From positions 65,644,010 through 65,708,009 of the forward strand of contig CM066983.1 in NCBI GenBank assembly GCA_033977485.1: a stretch of 64,000 nt of DNA, in the 5' to 3' direction. A program made the position numbers and the translations under genes. Below, piece after piece: positions 46,161 to 57,407 of this stretch. The notes under the pieces are model-generated. The model made no database searches and was not told the origin of the DNA. It worked only from the letters and a program-made list of their open reading frames with translations. This DNA is from Hydrangea macrophylla (lineage: Eukaryota; Streptophyta; Magnoliopsida; Cornales; Hydrangeaceae). Positions within the stretch are counted from its first letter, which is position 1, and each line of letters opens with the position of its first letter.

Positions 46161-46526
46161 CTGGATGTGTCGTAAAGGAGGGAACGTTAAGAATCTAAGC
46201 CTTTCTAATCATCTTGTGCACAGAGTTGAATCTGCGCTCTTGATTTTGTGATTTTATTGATGTCCATTGATGCTCAATAGTCTACTTAGTTATTCATTAG
46301 GAGAGTTTATAGTTCAACGTATGTTGTCCATATGTTGACTGGTATCATGTTTTTTCAAGTTTGTATTGTACAACATTTGGGGGTTTGGTCGTGGTCTGAA
46401 CAAATCCTGTTGTGTCTTTCAATTACTGTTGTCATTCATGTATTAGAGTTGATGGTTGAAGAATCATGCTTGAGGATTGAAGAGTCCATGTTGCATGTGC
46501 TAAAGGGAAATATATATATATATATA

Positions 46527-49500
46527 TCTACTATACTATAAGAACATATAAACGAGCACGTCAAATAATATGAACTTCCTATTCTGCCCTTATTTGCCTG
46601 AAAAATTACTCATCCGCCCAAAACCTCACCCTTGCTTTCTAAACAAACGCAGCGCGGGAACCAGGCTACTCCAGTCATTTTACCTTCTGCTGTTAAATAG
46701 ACCCTAATCAAGCTTCCATTCCTCCACGCTGAGGTACTACTCTCTCTCCCTATAATTTCTGTCTCTTCTTCTTCTACTTCTTCTTCTCTCTCTTTCTTTC
46801 TCTCTCTCTCTCTGTTACGAAGCTCTGGTTTGGACATTTGCAAATCGTTCTTGCATGAATGAATGAAAGATCTCTCTCAGATGGTGCAGACTTGAAAATC
46901 AAAACTGTCGAAGAGTGTATGGTCTCCTTCTCTGTACTTTATGATTTGGGTTTTTCGAAATCTTCAGGTTTTGGGTTTGATTTCAAAGTTCGTTGGAAAC
47001 TTAGTTCATAATTTTTAGGAAAAGACATTATATACGAGTTTCAAACGTTGGGTTTTCTTCAATCGTCAACCTCTTAGTTAATCAAGAACTTGGGTTTAGG
47101 GTTTACAATTTCAAAAATGAATTCAGAAGTTGGGTTAATTGATGGTGGCTTTCTCTCTGCCATCTTGATTTTGGGGGTTTTAAATCTTCATCTTTTGGTT
47201 TTTATGTCAAAGTTTGCTAGGGTTTCTGTTTTGGAAACTTTGTTTTCTTGGTTAATTTCACCAAGATATATGATTTAGAGTTCAAATTTGCATATGAGTT
47301 TGTTTTTTCTTCAATTCCAAACAGATTTGGGTTTGTCAACATCCTACAATTTGTTCCTCTTTAATTGTAACCAACCTGCACTTTGAGAGTTTGGACAGTA
47401 GAATTGCTAATACTCTGGTATATTCTCCTCTAATAAACCTTGTTGTATACATTAAATTGTTTTCCCTTATTTCAACTGGAGCTCTAGCTTCCTGTCCTTG
47501 TATTTACCGCTTCTTTCTGTTCCTTTTCTATTGTTGAGGACAATTTGTGGCTGATTGATGGGTTTTTTTTTTTTAAAATCCCAATTATTACAGTAGGGTT
47601 CTTACATAAGATTAACTCAGTAGCCTGTAGTTGGAGGCTTCAAATTCCATTTACTGCTTATTGTGTATACACATTTGCATCCAAGCAGTCTATTGATACC
47701 AAGTCATCAAACACTTGGTTGTGTTCACTTTTCCCTTCTCAAGTAAGTATTTGTTGACTCATTTGCTTAACTATTTGTTGACTCATTTCCCTTTCTCTCT
47801 CTCTCTCTCTCTGTTCGGTCTTCTATTTTCCTACATTTTCCCCCGGAGAGAGTGAAGGGATGTAATTTTTAGTAAGCTACATCTTTAGACATCTAATTTA
47901 CTTCAGGCCGAGATGTGGTAAAGCTTTGTTCATTTGAGCCCCTCATAGAACCATTTCACTTGATCCAACTTGGATTAGTTTTGGTTTATATTTATTCAGT
48001 CCTTGGCACAAAAACGAATGGTTTATTAGTGCTATCTTTGAAACCAGTGATACAAAGCTCAAATTTTTACAACTCTTTCGTTAATTGAATGACAAATTCA
48101 CATAAAATTTTGTCTGAATTTTGTATAAAATCTGGATTAGTTACTGGATGAGAAGTTTTAAAAAAATTTTCCAAGCTAAGTGTAAGTAACGTTTATTTTA
48201 TACACATGTACATCTGGATTTGCATGTACACATATCATGGAATATCGTTGATGAATCTTCCATAGGTGTTCGTGCTTCTTTTGATATCAATCAAATTGTG
48301 GTGTTGATAAAATGCAGAGAAGTATAAACAGCTGAGGCGTTAACAATTTTTGACCTTTTTCCAATGTGGGCGGATGTGTGATGCAGGTACTGTCTCTTTC
48401 AAGTGACTGTTCAGTGCATTTACTTAAGAGCGAACATTTTATTTTGTGCTTTTGGGGGATTCTCTTGCTTGATTGCTCACAAGCATGTATGTGTCCTTGC
48501 TTAACTATTTACACATGTTTACAAATAGCCCTTAACAGCCCCAAATCAGCCCCTAAACAGCCCCTAAAACAAATCCAAGATAATTGTATAATTCCCAAAT
48601 TTGAATCTCAAATGGTTTGAGAGTATACCCACTTGTAGTGGAGCCAATTGAATTTTCATTGGAACTTCTTTTACGTAGTCCTACTATAAAAGCATTTGGG
48701 AGCTAAATTTGGAATTCAAATTTGGAAGATTTATTTGTCTCATTTTTTTTTTCAATGGTTGTATGTTCTCTCTGTCTCAGCTCTCTGTCTAACAGGATTG
48801 TAATTTTTCTTACACTATATGAACTGTGTTTTAATAATATGTGCATGGTAGACCACATATGGATTGGATTTTAACCGCCACATTTTTGCTAGGCAACTGA
48901 TTATACTTTCTCATTGTGGCTTTGATCCTCGTCTCTTTATCTTTTTCTATATTAATTCTGGCTTTTACCCAAAAAAAAATATTTATTTTGGCATTATCTT
49001 TTTCGTTTGACCTTTGAAAAGCTTATAATTATTGATCTTATTCAACCTCATTTTCTCATTGGATTTGTGCATTACATCCCCCCCCCCCCCCCCCCAGGAT
49101 TTCCTCATATAGTTACGATCTTTCCCTGCAACCATATTACTATTGACAACTCAAATTGTCCATTTTAAGAAATAGGTTTCTAGGTGATCAAATGTGTGCA
49201 AACCACTGGTTCAATAGGTGACTGGGAAATAAGCTTGGTGTGTGGAGAATTATGATGTTTATCTTTGATAGAGATTTTTACCTCGGTTCTTTAATTGATT
49301 TTATGGATACGACTATATGTATAAATGTATGTTACGTACACATGCACAGCACATACACATTACTCAATTTGCCCATTTAGTAGGATTTACAAATCCAAAT
49401 ACTACAGCTTAGTATCGTATCTCATTGCTTAGTGACTTTAGTCTCATTCTCTTTTCTATCGAGTCTTCATTAAAATTATGATTTGTGTTGGTTTGACAAT

Positions 49501-50017
49501 TTTTGTTTAAGAGTGATTTTAAATTTAGCATTGTTTCTTCTTCTTCTCTTTTGGCTCCTCAGCTTCAGATAAGGAGGTTCTGTGGCACCCAATTTGGGAT
49601 TTGTTGGGTTGGTGGTTTGATTTGTCTTTTGAGCTTTTCTACGTGAAAGAGGGTTTGAATCTTTGATGAAGAAAGGGGATTATTGAGTTTAAATGTATGA
49701 ATTGCTGATTATTATGACCTTATTTGTGTTAATAATTGAACAGATTAGGGCGAAGTAGTAATAACTCTTTAAGGTTTTTATTTGCCTTTGCAATTTCGGA
49801 TTTGGTTGTGGTTTTAATAGAGGAGAATGACAACTTGTAGAAGCAAGTATCCCATTGGGTGTATTCATAATAATATCTCTCTCTCTCTCTCTCTCTCTCT
49901 CGTTTGGGTTAGCTGAAATATTAAGTGTTGCAATTTTTGAAAGGAGAACATTGAAATCATACTACACACGACTCACGGGCACCTAGCTGCGTGCTGAGCA
50001 CGCAGCCCTCCAACTAG
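46527..50017 (+). mobile_element. Helitron, 3491 bp, non-autonomous, nested in the CACTA element
   Basis: The 5' end is TCTACTATACTATAAGAAC, typical of plant Helitrons. The 3' end has a perfect 9-bp-stem hairpin GCTGCGTGC-TGA-GCACGCAGC (49986-50006), seven bases, then CTAG (50014-50017). The flanks are A (46526) and T (50018), fitting insertion between A and T in a TA repeat. No Rep/helicase is encoded. The interior has a gene-leader-like stretch (46640-46860) and an 18-base C run at 49078-49095, but no confirmed captured gene. Confidence 0.9.
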
Positions 50018-50975
50018 TATATATATATAAAGAATCATGTTTTTTTTCTCTTCTTTTATTAATTTATAAGATATTAACGTTATTCTTTTTTTTTTTTTTT
50101 TTATGCAGATGTCACGTAGAATTGGAGGATTGCTCGTTAGAGTGTCCAACAGTTCATTATTGTCTTTATGTTGTGGGACTTTTATTGTTTTTACTAAACG
50201 TGTATTGTGGGACTTAATTAGGGTTTAGGATGTCGGATTTATAAAAATTTATGTTATGTTGGATTCTTTTGTGACGGATTATGTATTTTTCGGATATATC
50301 AAACTTGTGTAATGTTGGATGTGATGTTTAATATTATTTTATGTTGGACAAGTTTGGATTATTCTATATTTATAAATTGAACAGGTTTTGAAATATTACA
50401 GGATTAAAAATAAATATTGGATTGCATAGGTATTGTTGGGATTACTTTTAAGAGAACAAAATGGGCAAGGAACCATATTTTCGTTGCCAAAAATAACTTT
50501 TAGCAAGGAAATTATTTCCTTGTCTTAGAGTTATTTAATTGGCAAGGAACTAATTTTACCTTGCTAAAAGTCTCCTTTCGCAAGGAAATTATTTCATTGC
50601 CTTATGTTAATATTATTTACAAGGAAATCATATTCCTTGCTAAAAATGACTTTTAGCAAGGAACATATTTCCTTGCCTTAGACTTTGGATATTTAGCAAC
50701 GAAATATTTTCCTTGCAAATTGTCCAAATTACAATACAAAGACAGATTTTTTGCAAGGAAATTAGGCATTTAGCAACGAAAAACCTGAGCACTTGCAAGG
50801 AAAAAATTTCCTTGCAAAATGTAAGAATTTGCAAGGAAATTTGTTTTCGTTGCTAGAAGCTTTAGAGAGGAAGCTTCTGCAAGGAATAAAACTTCCTTGC
50901 AAAAAGGTTTTGCAACGAAATTGTGGCCTTTTGTAAGGAATTTCTTCTTTGCGAAAACCTATTTTTGTTGTAGTG
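50018..50975. other. CACTA interior and right subterminal region
   Basis: 50018-50450 is AT-rich and non-coding, with repeated GTTGGA phrases. From about 50460 the TTAGCAAGGAAA-type motifs recur in both orientations up to the terminus. Short minus ORFs (50640, 50762) are built from these motifs. Confidence 0.7.
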
Positions 50976-50978
50976 AGT

Positions 50979-51271
50979 ACTTGCGGAGATGCTGCACGTT
51001 CCAAGGGGCAGACAAATCCAGTCCATCTAGCGTTTGCAACCAGTAGGTTCCCGGCATGTTTACCCGGGTAGCCCATTGGGGTCCTTCCCAGTTTGGCCCC
51101 AATTTTCCATAACTCTAGACTTTGGTAGACTGGTTTACTGCCTTAAGGACTAGGTCTCCCCCTTGGAAACTGTGGTGATTGACTTTGTTATTAAAGTACC
51201 TTGAGACCTGCTGCTTATAGGCTGCTGCTTCCAGATATGCCTGGTGACACGTGAGAAATCTTGTGCGCTCT
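50979..51271 (-). pseudogene. Integrase C-terminal end of the Tat-type Gypsy pol
   Basis: On the minus strand one frame reads SRYFNNKVNHHSFQGGDLVL, a TAG stop (51113-51115 region), then KLGPNWEGPQW, PGTYWLQTLDG and APWNVQHLRKY at the CACTA boundary. This is the typical C-terminal end of plant Gypsy integrase after its catalytic core. The catalytic core is absent: the fragment is cut at 51272 by the Athila-type LTR. Across the CACTA insertion the frame resumes and stops after two codons, so the CACTA landed almost exactly at the end of pol. Confidence 0.82.
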
Positions 51272-51900
51272 TGTGCAATACCCAAGTGTAGGTAGACGTG
51301 CAAGTAGTAACTGGTAAGACCAGGTCGATCCCACAGGGAAGGATAGAAATCAACTAACTTAGATTAGACTCTAAAAGAAAAGAAAAATTCAATATTCAAA
51401 GAGAAGTGTAGAACACGAAGTTCTACAATTAACAACTTCTAACTTAAAGCAGCTAAGGTAACTGAACTAATGCTTAACTATTTAACTAAACAAAATTCGA
51501 AAACGATTTTACTTAATAAAGGAAAGTGTTGGGATCACGCGAATCCACCATGACTCAACCATCTACCATGCAAATGCAATTAAGTTCAACGGAGGGCAAC
51601 TTCTACAGTATCCCGTACTTCTCTAAAGATATTGAATCAATAGTCCTTTCATGACCGGGACTATATCATCACAATTAAGTTTGAAATACACAAAGGTGGT
51701 TTAATTCAATAGTTAAGACTCTCACCTACAATGGTATTAGCATTGAGGGTGGTTTGCAAAATATTTTGAAAGAAAATGCCTTAAGGCTTAACGTTTAAAA
51801 ACTGTTTTGACAAACTGAGCATATGGGGACAGTTTGATAACGAGTCAGTAAAGCAGAAAGTCTTGGAATACTGTATTAGATGTCCTCAAGAATCAGGGAT

Positions 51901-52021
51901 CTCGATCGATCGACGCGCATTCGATCGATCGAAAAACTTCATCTCTCGATCGATCAAAACTATGTTCGATCGCTCGACTATGTCTCTGTTCCGATCGATC
52001 GAACTACATTCGATCGATCGA
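51901..52021. repeat. CGATCGATCGA palindrome cluster 1 (in LTR)
   Basis: Six or so units such as CTCGATCGATCGAC, TTCGATCGATCGAAA and TTCGATCGCTCGAC, spaced about 8-12 bases apart. Confidence 0.9.
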
Positions 52022-52525
52022 ACACAGGAATAAGAATAATGCATGGCAGAGGTCTGAAATCACGATTTCATCGCGATTTCCCAACCCCGAACTACTCAGA
52101 CATGGTCTGGGAAGTATCAGATTTATTTTTTACGTAAAGAGTCATTAAGGTAACGTTTGGTTGCAAACTTTTCATGAAAACTATGAAAACCTAAAACTTT
52201 AATTAACTAGCATGTAATACTACAATATCAAAGATTAAACTACGAACTAATAAATGCAGAATGTAAATAAACTTAAAACGAAATAACATGGAGCAAAACA
52301 ACCACGAATAAACCTCAAGAATCCAAGCTACAATGATCACTCTTGATAGAACCTACAAAAACATAAAAAACTCTCTTCTCTTTCTTCTGAAAACTGATAA
52401 AAACCAAGTTGGGCCTCCCTTTTGACGTCTACAAAATGAATATATATAGTTACAACCTAATGCTAGGGTTAAAACCCGTTTCTGCCGCGTGCACGTAAAT
52501 TCTGATAAAAGGCATGTTCGATCGA

Positions 52526-52627
52526 TCGACAAACTCTCGATCGATTGAACTTCCAGAAACTTAGATCGCTTGAACGCTATTCGATCGATCGAACCGTCGA
52601 TCGCTCGAAACCTTCTCGATCGTTCGA
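52526..52627. repeat. CGATCGATCGA palindrome cluster 2 (in LTR)
   Basis: Six degenerate units including TTCGATCGATCGAC, CTCGATCGATTGAAC and GTCGATCGCTCGAAAC. Confidence 0.9.
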
Positions 52628-52895
52628 ACCCTCTATTTCAGCTTTGAGTTGTCTTTATCAGGGCCAAGCACTTCCTTTTATCAACATTCTTCAATCTTAT
52701 ATACAGCAGCAGTAGTCTGCACAAATAATCACTAAAACAATACCACTTATCATAGTTTAATCAATTTATGTAAAAACTGGTATTGTAAAGCAAACTGCAG
52801 ATAAACAGAGGAATTGTAAATTTTTCTAGTGCATTTTTCTCTTTTAGCGCGGTTATATTCTACAAATACACCCGCTTGTCACAACCCCCAACTAG

Positions 52896-54967
52896 CGAAT
52901 TGCTAGTCCCTAGCAATAAAGCGAAACTAAAACAAGCTAACTACTATTATAACAAATAGAAGAACCAAAAATAAACTAATGCAAACTAATCTAATTGAGA
53001 AAGAAACACTACCCAACTCACTTTCGCAGGAATCGCGGTTGCATTTAGCAATTGCAACAAGCCGTTAAACCCCTAGGTTCCCCTAGTGGACGAGTGTTGT
53101 CTCGTGAGGGTTTGCAGTGAATCTACCCACAAAATTCTAGATTTTAAGCTCAAAAAGATATAGAAAAACTTGTAAACATTCTTTCCCATTCAACTATCAA
53201 TTTAGCTCCACATAACATATCAATCCCATACAAACCATGAAGAAATCCACATGTTCCTCATGTCACCAAGATAAATATACATCTGCATTACATTCATGTA
53301 TCCGTGTGTGTGTGAAATCAACAACTATGCATCCAACTTTATTTTAGAGTTGTTTAGACTATCATACCCTTGGAATTTGTAGTTTCAACTCGATTCTCAC
53401 ATGGGTTTGCACTGAAAAAAAAAAAAAATGAACATCCCATAGAAACTGGTTTAATAATGGTCGCTCATGGTGTGAAACTTGAATAAGAGTGATTTTCTGG
53501 CTACTAGTGTTTCACACCTCACTCGATAAAGGACGAACATTTAGAGTAATATAGTATCATGAAAAGAATACTACTTACTAGAGGAGCGAAATACCGTGGA
53601 TACTCAAAGTACACGTTCATATTCAAACCAAGTTGTTAGAAATCATTAAGACTTTGACTTTTCGGCTTTTATTCAGTGGAGTGAAGATAATAGAGGTAAG
53701 AATTGCACATCCTTGGCTTGTGATAATGACTAATTTATTTCTTCTTTATTCCAACCATCCTCTCTTCTCATCTACTTTTCTTTCCTTTTACTCCTTCTTC
53801 TTTCTTTTTTTTTTTTTTTTTTTTTTTTAACCTGACATCCTTCCCACAACTACTCCCTTTTCGTCACATACTTCAACAAATTTGTTAATCACATTAAATG
53901 TGCAATTGAGGTTATGGATATTAAAGTATCATATAACGGGTTTTGGGCTTGCATATAGGCAATATTTAATCAGTGTGGGGTTAAGAGATTCTTGGATGTT
54001 GAAACAGGTATATGAAAAAGGTAAGGAATGAATCACGATGGCTTAAATCCTTTTTCTTAACTTCTTAGTTTTAGCACTTCAGTGTTCATTGAGTTTTAGT
54101 TGGTAAATCCTGAACGTTCTCCTCTAATAAACAGCCTAAATAAAGAATTTTGAGACTATTCAACGAATTTCAAGAATATTCAAGATAAACAATTCGAGTT
54201 AATGTGACAATTCCCTCAGAATTGAAGATTAAGTTCAAAAGCTCACTAAGGGTTGTTAGTTTCCACTAGTTATTCCTTAGGCATAACAGTCGTATTAACT
54301 CTTATTTAAGTTCTCAGCATAGCTATTAACGCGTGCAAATGGGTGTTGGATACTAGAATGTTCAACATATGCATTTGTCTTAGTGACAATAGACCAACGC
54401 GTGAATGTAATTCATAAAAAGATGAGATTAATATGAATATGTCATTGCTCGATAGGAGAGAAAAATTCAAAATTTTCCTACCAATTTAGTTCCAAAACTT
54501 TGGTTATTTCAAAATTGATGAGTGATACAGATTGCTAAGTATAGAAATGCACAGGTGATGACCTATCTACATCCTACCCCCAACTGAAAATTGCGATGAC
54601 CTCAGAAGTTGATTTTCAAATAGATAGATAGAGTGATATCACCTAATAAAGCAACGTAAAAACTACGCACATAACAATCTGTAAACAAAAAGAACAAACA
54701 ATCTCCAAGCAGACAGGATCAACAGAAAACTAAACAGAAAAATAACGCGCAAGATCCATATATAGTAACATAACCAATCAAAGCGCAAGATCCATATATA
54801 GTAACGCGCAGTGAAAGGAAAGTACAGCCAAAACTAACCCACAGTAATCTAGCAGTGTCCGAAAATTTTCCCAATAATACAAAAAAAAAACATAACCAAC
54901 AAAAATAACCCACACCAACCCATAACATCTCAAAAATCTACAAAAAAAAGAAAAATACACCCACTGA
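52896..54967. other. Athila-type untranslated region between env-position ORF and LTR
   Basis: About 2 kb without a credible ORF on either strand. It holds a poly-T run (53795-53829) and two copies of a phrase of about 20 bp around GCGCAAGATCCATATATAG (54747 and 54783). Confidence 0.6.
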
Positions 54968-56422
54968 CTACCCCTCATCGGGAACATCAGACAAAATCTC
55001 TACCAATAAATCTGGAGCATCCAAAACTCCACCCTCGACACCTGTAGTAGCGGTCGCCGGGTCGCTCGTCGTGGCAACTGTAGTAGGGACTGATGTGTCA
55101 ACCACGATAGGAGCAGGTGGACGGGATGTCTCTGAAGCAGCGGGTGCGGCTGATGTCGATGGTGCCACAGGATCAATCGGTAGATCGGTGGTAGAGGGAT
55201 CAGTAGGTGCAGAGGAAGATGGGCCAGTAGTAGGTGGTGGAGGTGCAGATGGAGTGGAAGATGGGGGTATGATCGGGTCAAACCCTAGCTGGACCAACAG
55301 GGTGGTCAGCATGGCGGATATATGATCCATCTTTCCCTCAAGTCTCATCCGGGCTGCCCTCTCCTCCAGAAGTAAATCGTGAATAGTCGGAGGGGGTGCG
55401 GATGAAGACTCTCCCTGGGCTGGAGCCTGAGATCTCTGTCTCAGCTCAAAACGTGCTACCTCCTGAACGGGATCGTCCTCCTCGTCTGAATCATGCTCCT
55501 CAGCCTCAGTGGGCGTCCCAGAAGCGGATCCCTCGGTGTTCGTGCCTCCACGTCTCCTCTTCACCCTCATCGGCGCTTTACCCTTGGCTTTTCTCTTCTT
55601 CTGAGCATCAGAACGACGGGCCGCTGTCTCACCAAATCGACTAGAGGCCTGAATAATAGAATCTGTGGCCAATGGGATGAGGCCGGCTCGCTCAATAACC
55701 CTATGAATAGGCCAAGCGCCCTTCAGATGGTGCTTGGCGGCAATATACCGCGTGGGCTGAACAAAGAAGTCGATATATAAGCGAGACAAACAGACACGCT
55801 GTCCTGTCCCAATGGAGTACAGAGCACGGGCATACCACGGCGTGAATTTCTCGTGGTAAGAAGTCATCAGAATACAATTCACCAATGCCAGGTAGAGGAG
55901 GTGGTAATTCTCTGTCAGAAATTTATCCTCGATATTTGATACACCGTTCCAGAACTGAACGGCACCTCCTGTAAGCTCACGGATAACGGTGGTGGACGGA
56001 ATCTCTGGGGCTCCTGGTAAGGAGGGATAGAAACAATCAGGGACCTCAGGAACACCCAGAGCTGCAGAGACTGAAGCAGGACTGAAAATGATCTCGCGCC
56101 CGCGAAAGAATGATCGGTATGTAAATGGGGCCGCGGGATCCTTGATCATGGAAGAGCATGCTTCACGGACCCAATGGATATTGATCTTCTTGGTCTGGAT
56201 CAGCATGTCGTACCACAATGGCATGGCTCGGATCCGGGCTAGGAACCATGGAGCTGCAAGCCATACGGACTCCAATGGTCGCTCGAGCATCACCTTGCGC
56301 GTTTGAAATGAGCGACTAAACCACACACGCTCTTCAGCACTCCGAAACCCATGATCAGGTATAGGGTCCGGTATAGTGAGATCCAGAGGTTTAGATTTAT
56401 GGTAGCCCATGATAGGATTCAT
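54968..56422 (-). CDS. Athila-type ORF in the env position (putative plant transposon protein)
   Basis: 484 codons, intact. The N-terminal about 250 residues contain LESVWLAAPWFLARIRAMPL, FSPASVSAALGVP and FTPWYARALYSIGTGQRVC. This resembles the 'putative plant transposon protein' domain found in Athila-lineage elements and related plant proteins. A basic stretch KKRKAKGKAPMRVKRRRGG (about 275-295) could be a nuclear signal; it is followed by an acidic patch EEHDSDEEDD and a Pro/Ser/Thr/Ala-rich tail. I see no signal peptide or membrane segment, so an envelope role is not supported. Position after pol suggests expression from a spliced subgenomic RNA. Two CGATCGATCG clusters lie upstream of its start. 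Confidence 0.75.
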   Translation of the reverse strand: MNPIMGYHKSKPLDLTIPDPIPDHGFRSAEERVWFSRSFQTRKVMLERPLESVWLAAPWFLARIRAMPLWYDMLIQTKKINIHWVREACSSMIKDPAAPFTYRSFFRGREIIFSPASVSAALGVPEVPDCFYPSLPGAPEIPSTTVIRELTGGAVQFWNGVSNIEDKFLTENYHLLYLALVNCILMTSYHEKFTPWYARALYSIGTGQRVCLSRLYIDFFVQPTRYIAAKHHLKGAWPIHRVIERAGLIPLATDSIIQASSRFGETAARRSDAQKKRKAKGKAPMRVKRRRGGTNTEGSASGTPTEAEEHDSDEEDDPVQEVARFELRQRSQAPAQGESSSAPPPTIHDLLLEERAARMRLEGKMDHISAMLTTLLVQLGFDPIIPPSSTPSAPPPPTTGPSSSAPTDPSTTDLPIDPVAPSTSAAPAASETSRPPAPIVVDTSVPTTVATTSDPATATTGVEGGVLDAPDLLVEILSDVPDEG

Positions 56423-56507
56423 CGAAAAGCCCTGAAAAATAGAAGATATACAAAATAAGAATCAAACCAAGAAAAAGAAGAGAGAAAATGAAACTGCTCA
56501 GGTTCAA

Positions 56508-56627
56508 CCGATCGAACAACGTTTGATCGATTGAGGCAGGACAGAGTTCGATCGCTCGAGACTCTGTCGATCGATTGAGAAAGAGCTGGGTTCGATCGAT
56601 CGAAATCATCTCGATCGATCGAGCACA
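56508..56627. repeat. CGATCGATCGA palindrome cluster 3
   Basis: Units such as GTTCGATCGCTCGAG, GTCGATCGATTGAG, GTTCGATCGATCGAAA and CTCGATCGATCGAG lie 90-200 bp upstream (minus strand) of the env-position ORF start. Confidence 0.9.
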
Positions 56628-56970
56628 GCGGAATGCGACGGCTACTTTCGAGAATCGAAAGAGCCCACACATACACAAAATACTATGAATACGACATAAT
56701 TAGCAATCAAAGGGGGTAACCCCGTTCACAAATGAAAAGAAAAAACTTCGAGGGGGTAATCGTGGGGCCTCACCTCGAAAAACACGCAAGGGGACGGTTG
56801 CCCGCAGTGCTTTTACGTCCAGAGGAGCCCGGAGCTTTGTGAATCACGAGGTAACAAAGCGGGAGGCCAAAATTTGTGGGGAGCTTCTCTGTGCTCGAGC
56901 GATTGAGTGGGGTGAGAGAGGGAATGAAATGTTATAAAACTTCAGAACGACGCCTCGTTTTAACACCAGT

Positions 56971-57082
56971 CTCGATCGATCGAGATAGTTCGATCGATCG
57001 ACAGTTCAATCGATTGAGATCGATTCAAGCGCTCGATGATCAGATAAGGTCGATCGATCGAGATGAGTTCGATCGATCGAAC
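56971..57082. repeat. CGATCGATCGA palindrome cluster 4
   Basis: Units CTCGATCGATCGAG, GTTCGATCGATCGAC, GTCGATCGATCGAG and GTTCGATCGATCGAAC alternate with degenerate copies between the two extra ORFs. Confidence 0.9.
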
Positions 57083-57407
57083 ACCTAGAAACTTCTACAA
57101 CCCTGAATTAAGAAACTTAGCACCCCCAACTAGCCAACAATGTTCTGGACAATAGAATAGAATAAAGACAGTTCAAAACCAGGACATGTGAACCAACAAC
57201 ACTGCCTCATAATAGATAAGTGCAATTTGTATTTAAATAAAACTTTATAATAGCATCCATATTGCACAATTATTACCTCCAATGGTGTTTAAAACCTTAT
57301 TTAACTAAAAACCAAAAATAAAACTAAAACTAATACAGTTCTGTCAAGGATTACATTCCAGTTGATAAACGAAAGATGAAATGAACGGAAACAACTGAAA
57401 TGCAGCA

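Larger units (their letters stand above)
42721..46526. other. CACTA interior, left of the Helitron
   Basis: A GC-rich patch with CCGTCGCCGCCGCTGC (43076-43140) followed by a (CT)n run looks like a captured gene start or 5' leader, but no coding sequence could be confirmed. The foldback element at 43889-44341 and an extended CT block (45728-46160) also lie here. The rest is AT-rich and non-coding. Confidence 0.45.
41945..50975. mobile_element. CACTA transposon, 9031 bp, apparently non-autonomous
   Basis: The left terminus CACTACAACAAAAATGGGG and the right terminus ending TTTTTGTTGTAGTG are inverted. A 3-bp direct repeat AGT flanks both ends (41942-41944 and 50976-50978). Subterminal regions (about 41965-42710 and 50460-50960) carry dozens of copies of TTGCAAGGAAA/TTTCCTTGC-type motifs in both orientations, as expected for transposase-binding arrays. 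I find no TNPD-like transposase ORF in the interior, which instead has CT repeats, foldback elements and a Helitron. It is therefore likely mobilised in trans. Confidence 0.93.
37456..51271 (-). mobile_element. Tat-type Ty3-Gypsy retrotransposon remnant, interrupted by CACTA and Athila-type elements
   Basis: From right to left it holds the last part of pol (integrase C-terminus, 50979-51271, minus), the CACTA insertion (41945-50975), a 3' untranslated region, an antisense gene remnant (38892-41083, plus) and the probable 3' LTR. An antisense ORF between pol and the 3' LTR is known from Tat-lineage elements such as Grande and Retand. The portion upstream of the integrase end is missing from the window because the Athila-type element begins at 51272. 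Confidence 0.7.
51272..52883 (-). repeat. Athila-type 3' LTR, about 1612 bp
   Basis: The plus-strand edges TGTGCAATACCC and CGCTTGTCACA give TG...CA ends with a TGTG/CACA inverted repeat. The right edge abuts a polypurine tract (minus strand CTAGTTGGGGGT, 52884-52895). Two clusters of CGATCGATCG palindromes (51901-52021, 52526-52627) lie inside. Confidence 0.75.

Noticed and set aside
45708..46251. ORFs of 99-155 residues rich in Ser, Leu and Pro
   Set aside because: They are translations of a CT-rich repeat block and remain open in several frames only because of composition.
54719..54987. Minus-strand Phe/Cys/Val-rich ORFs after the env-position ORF, resembling a membrane protein
   Set aside because: Two overlapping frames in an AT-rich untranslated stretch with a short duplicated phrase; no start context or homology seen.
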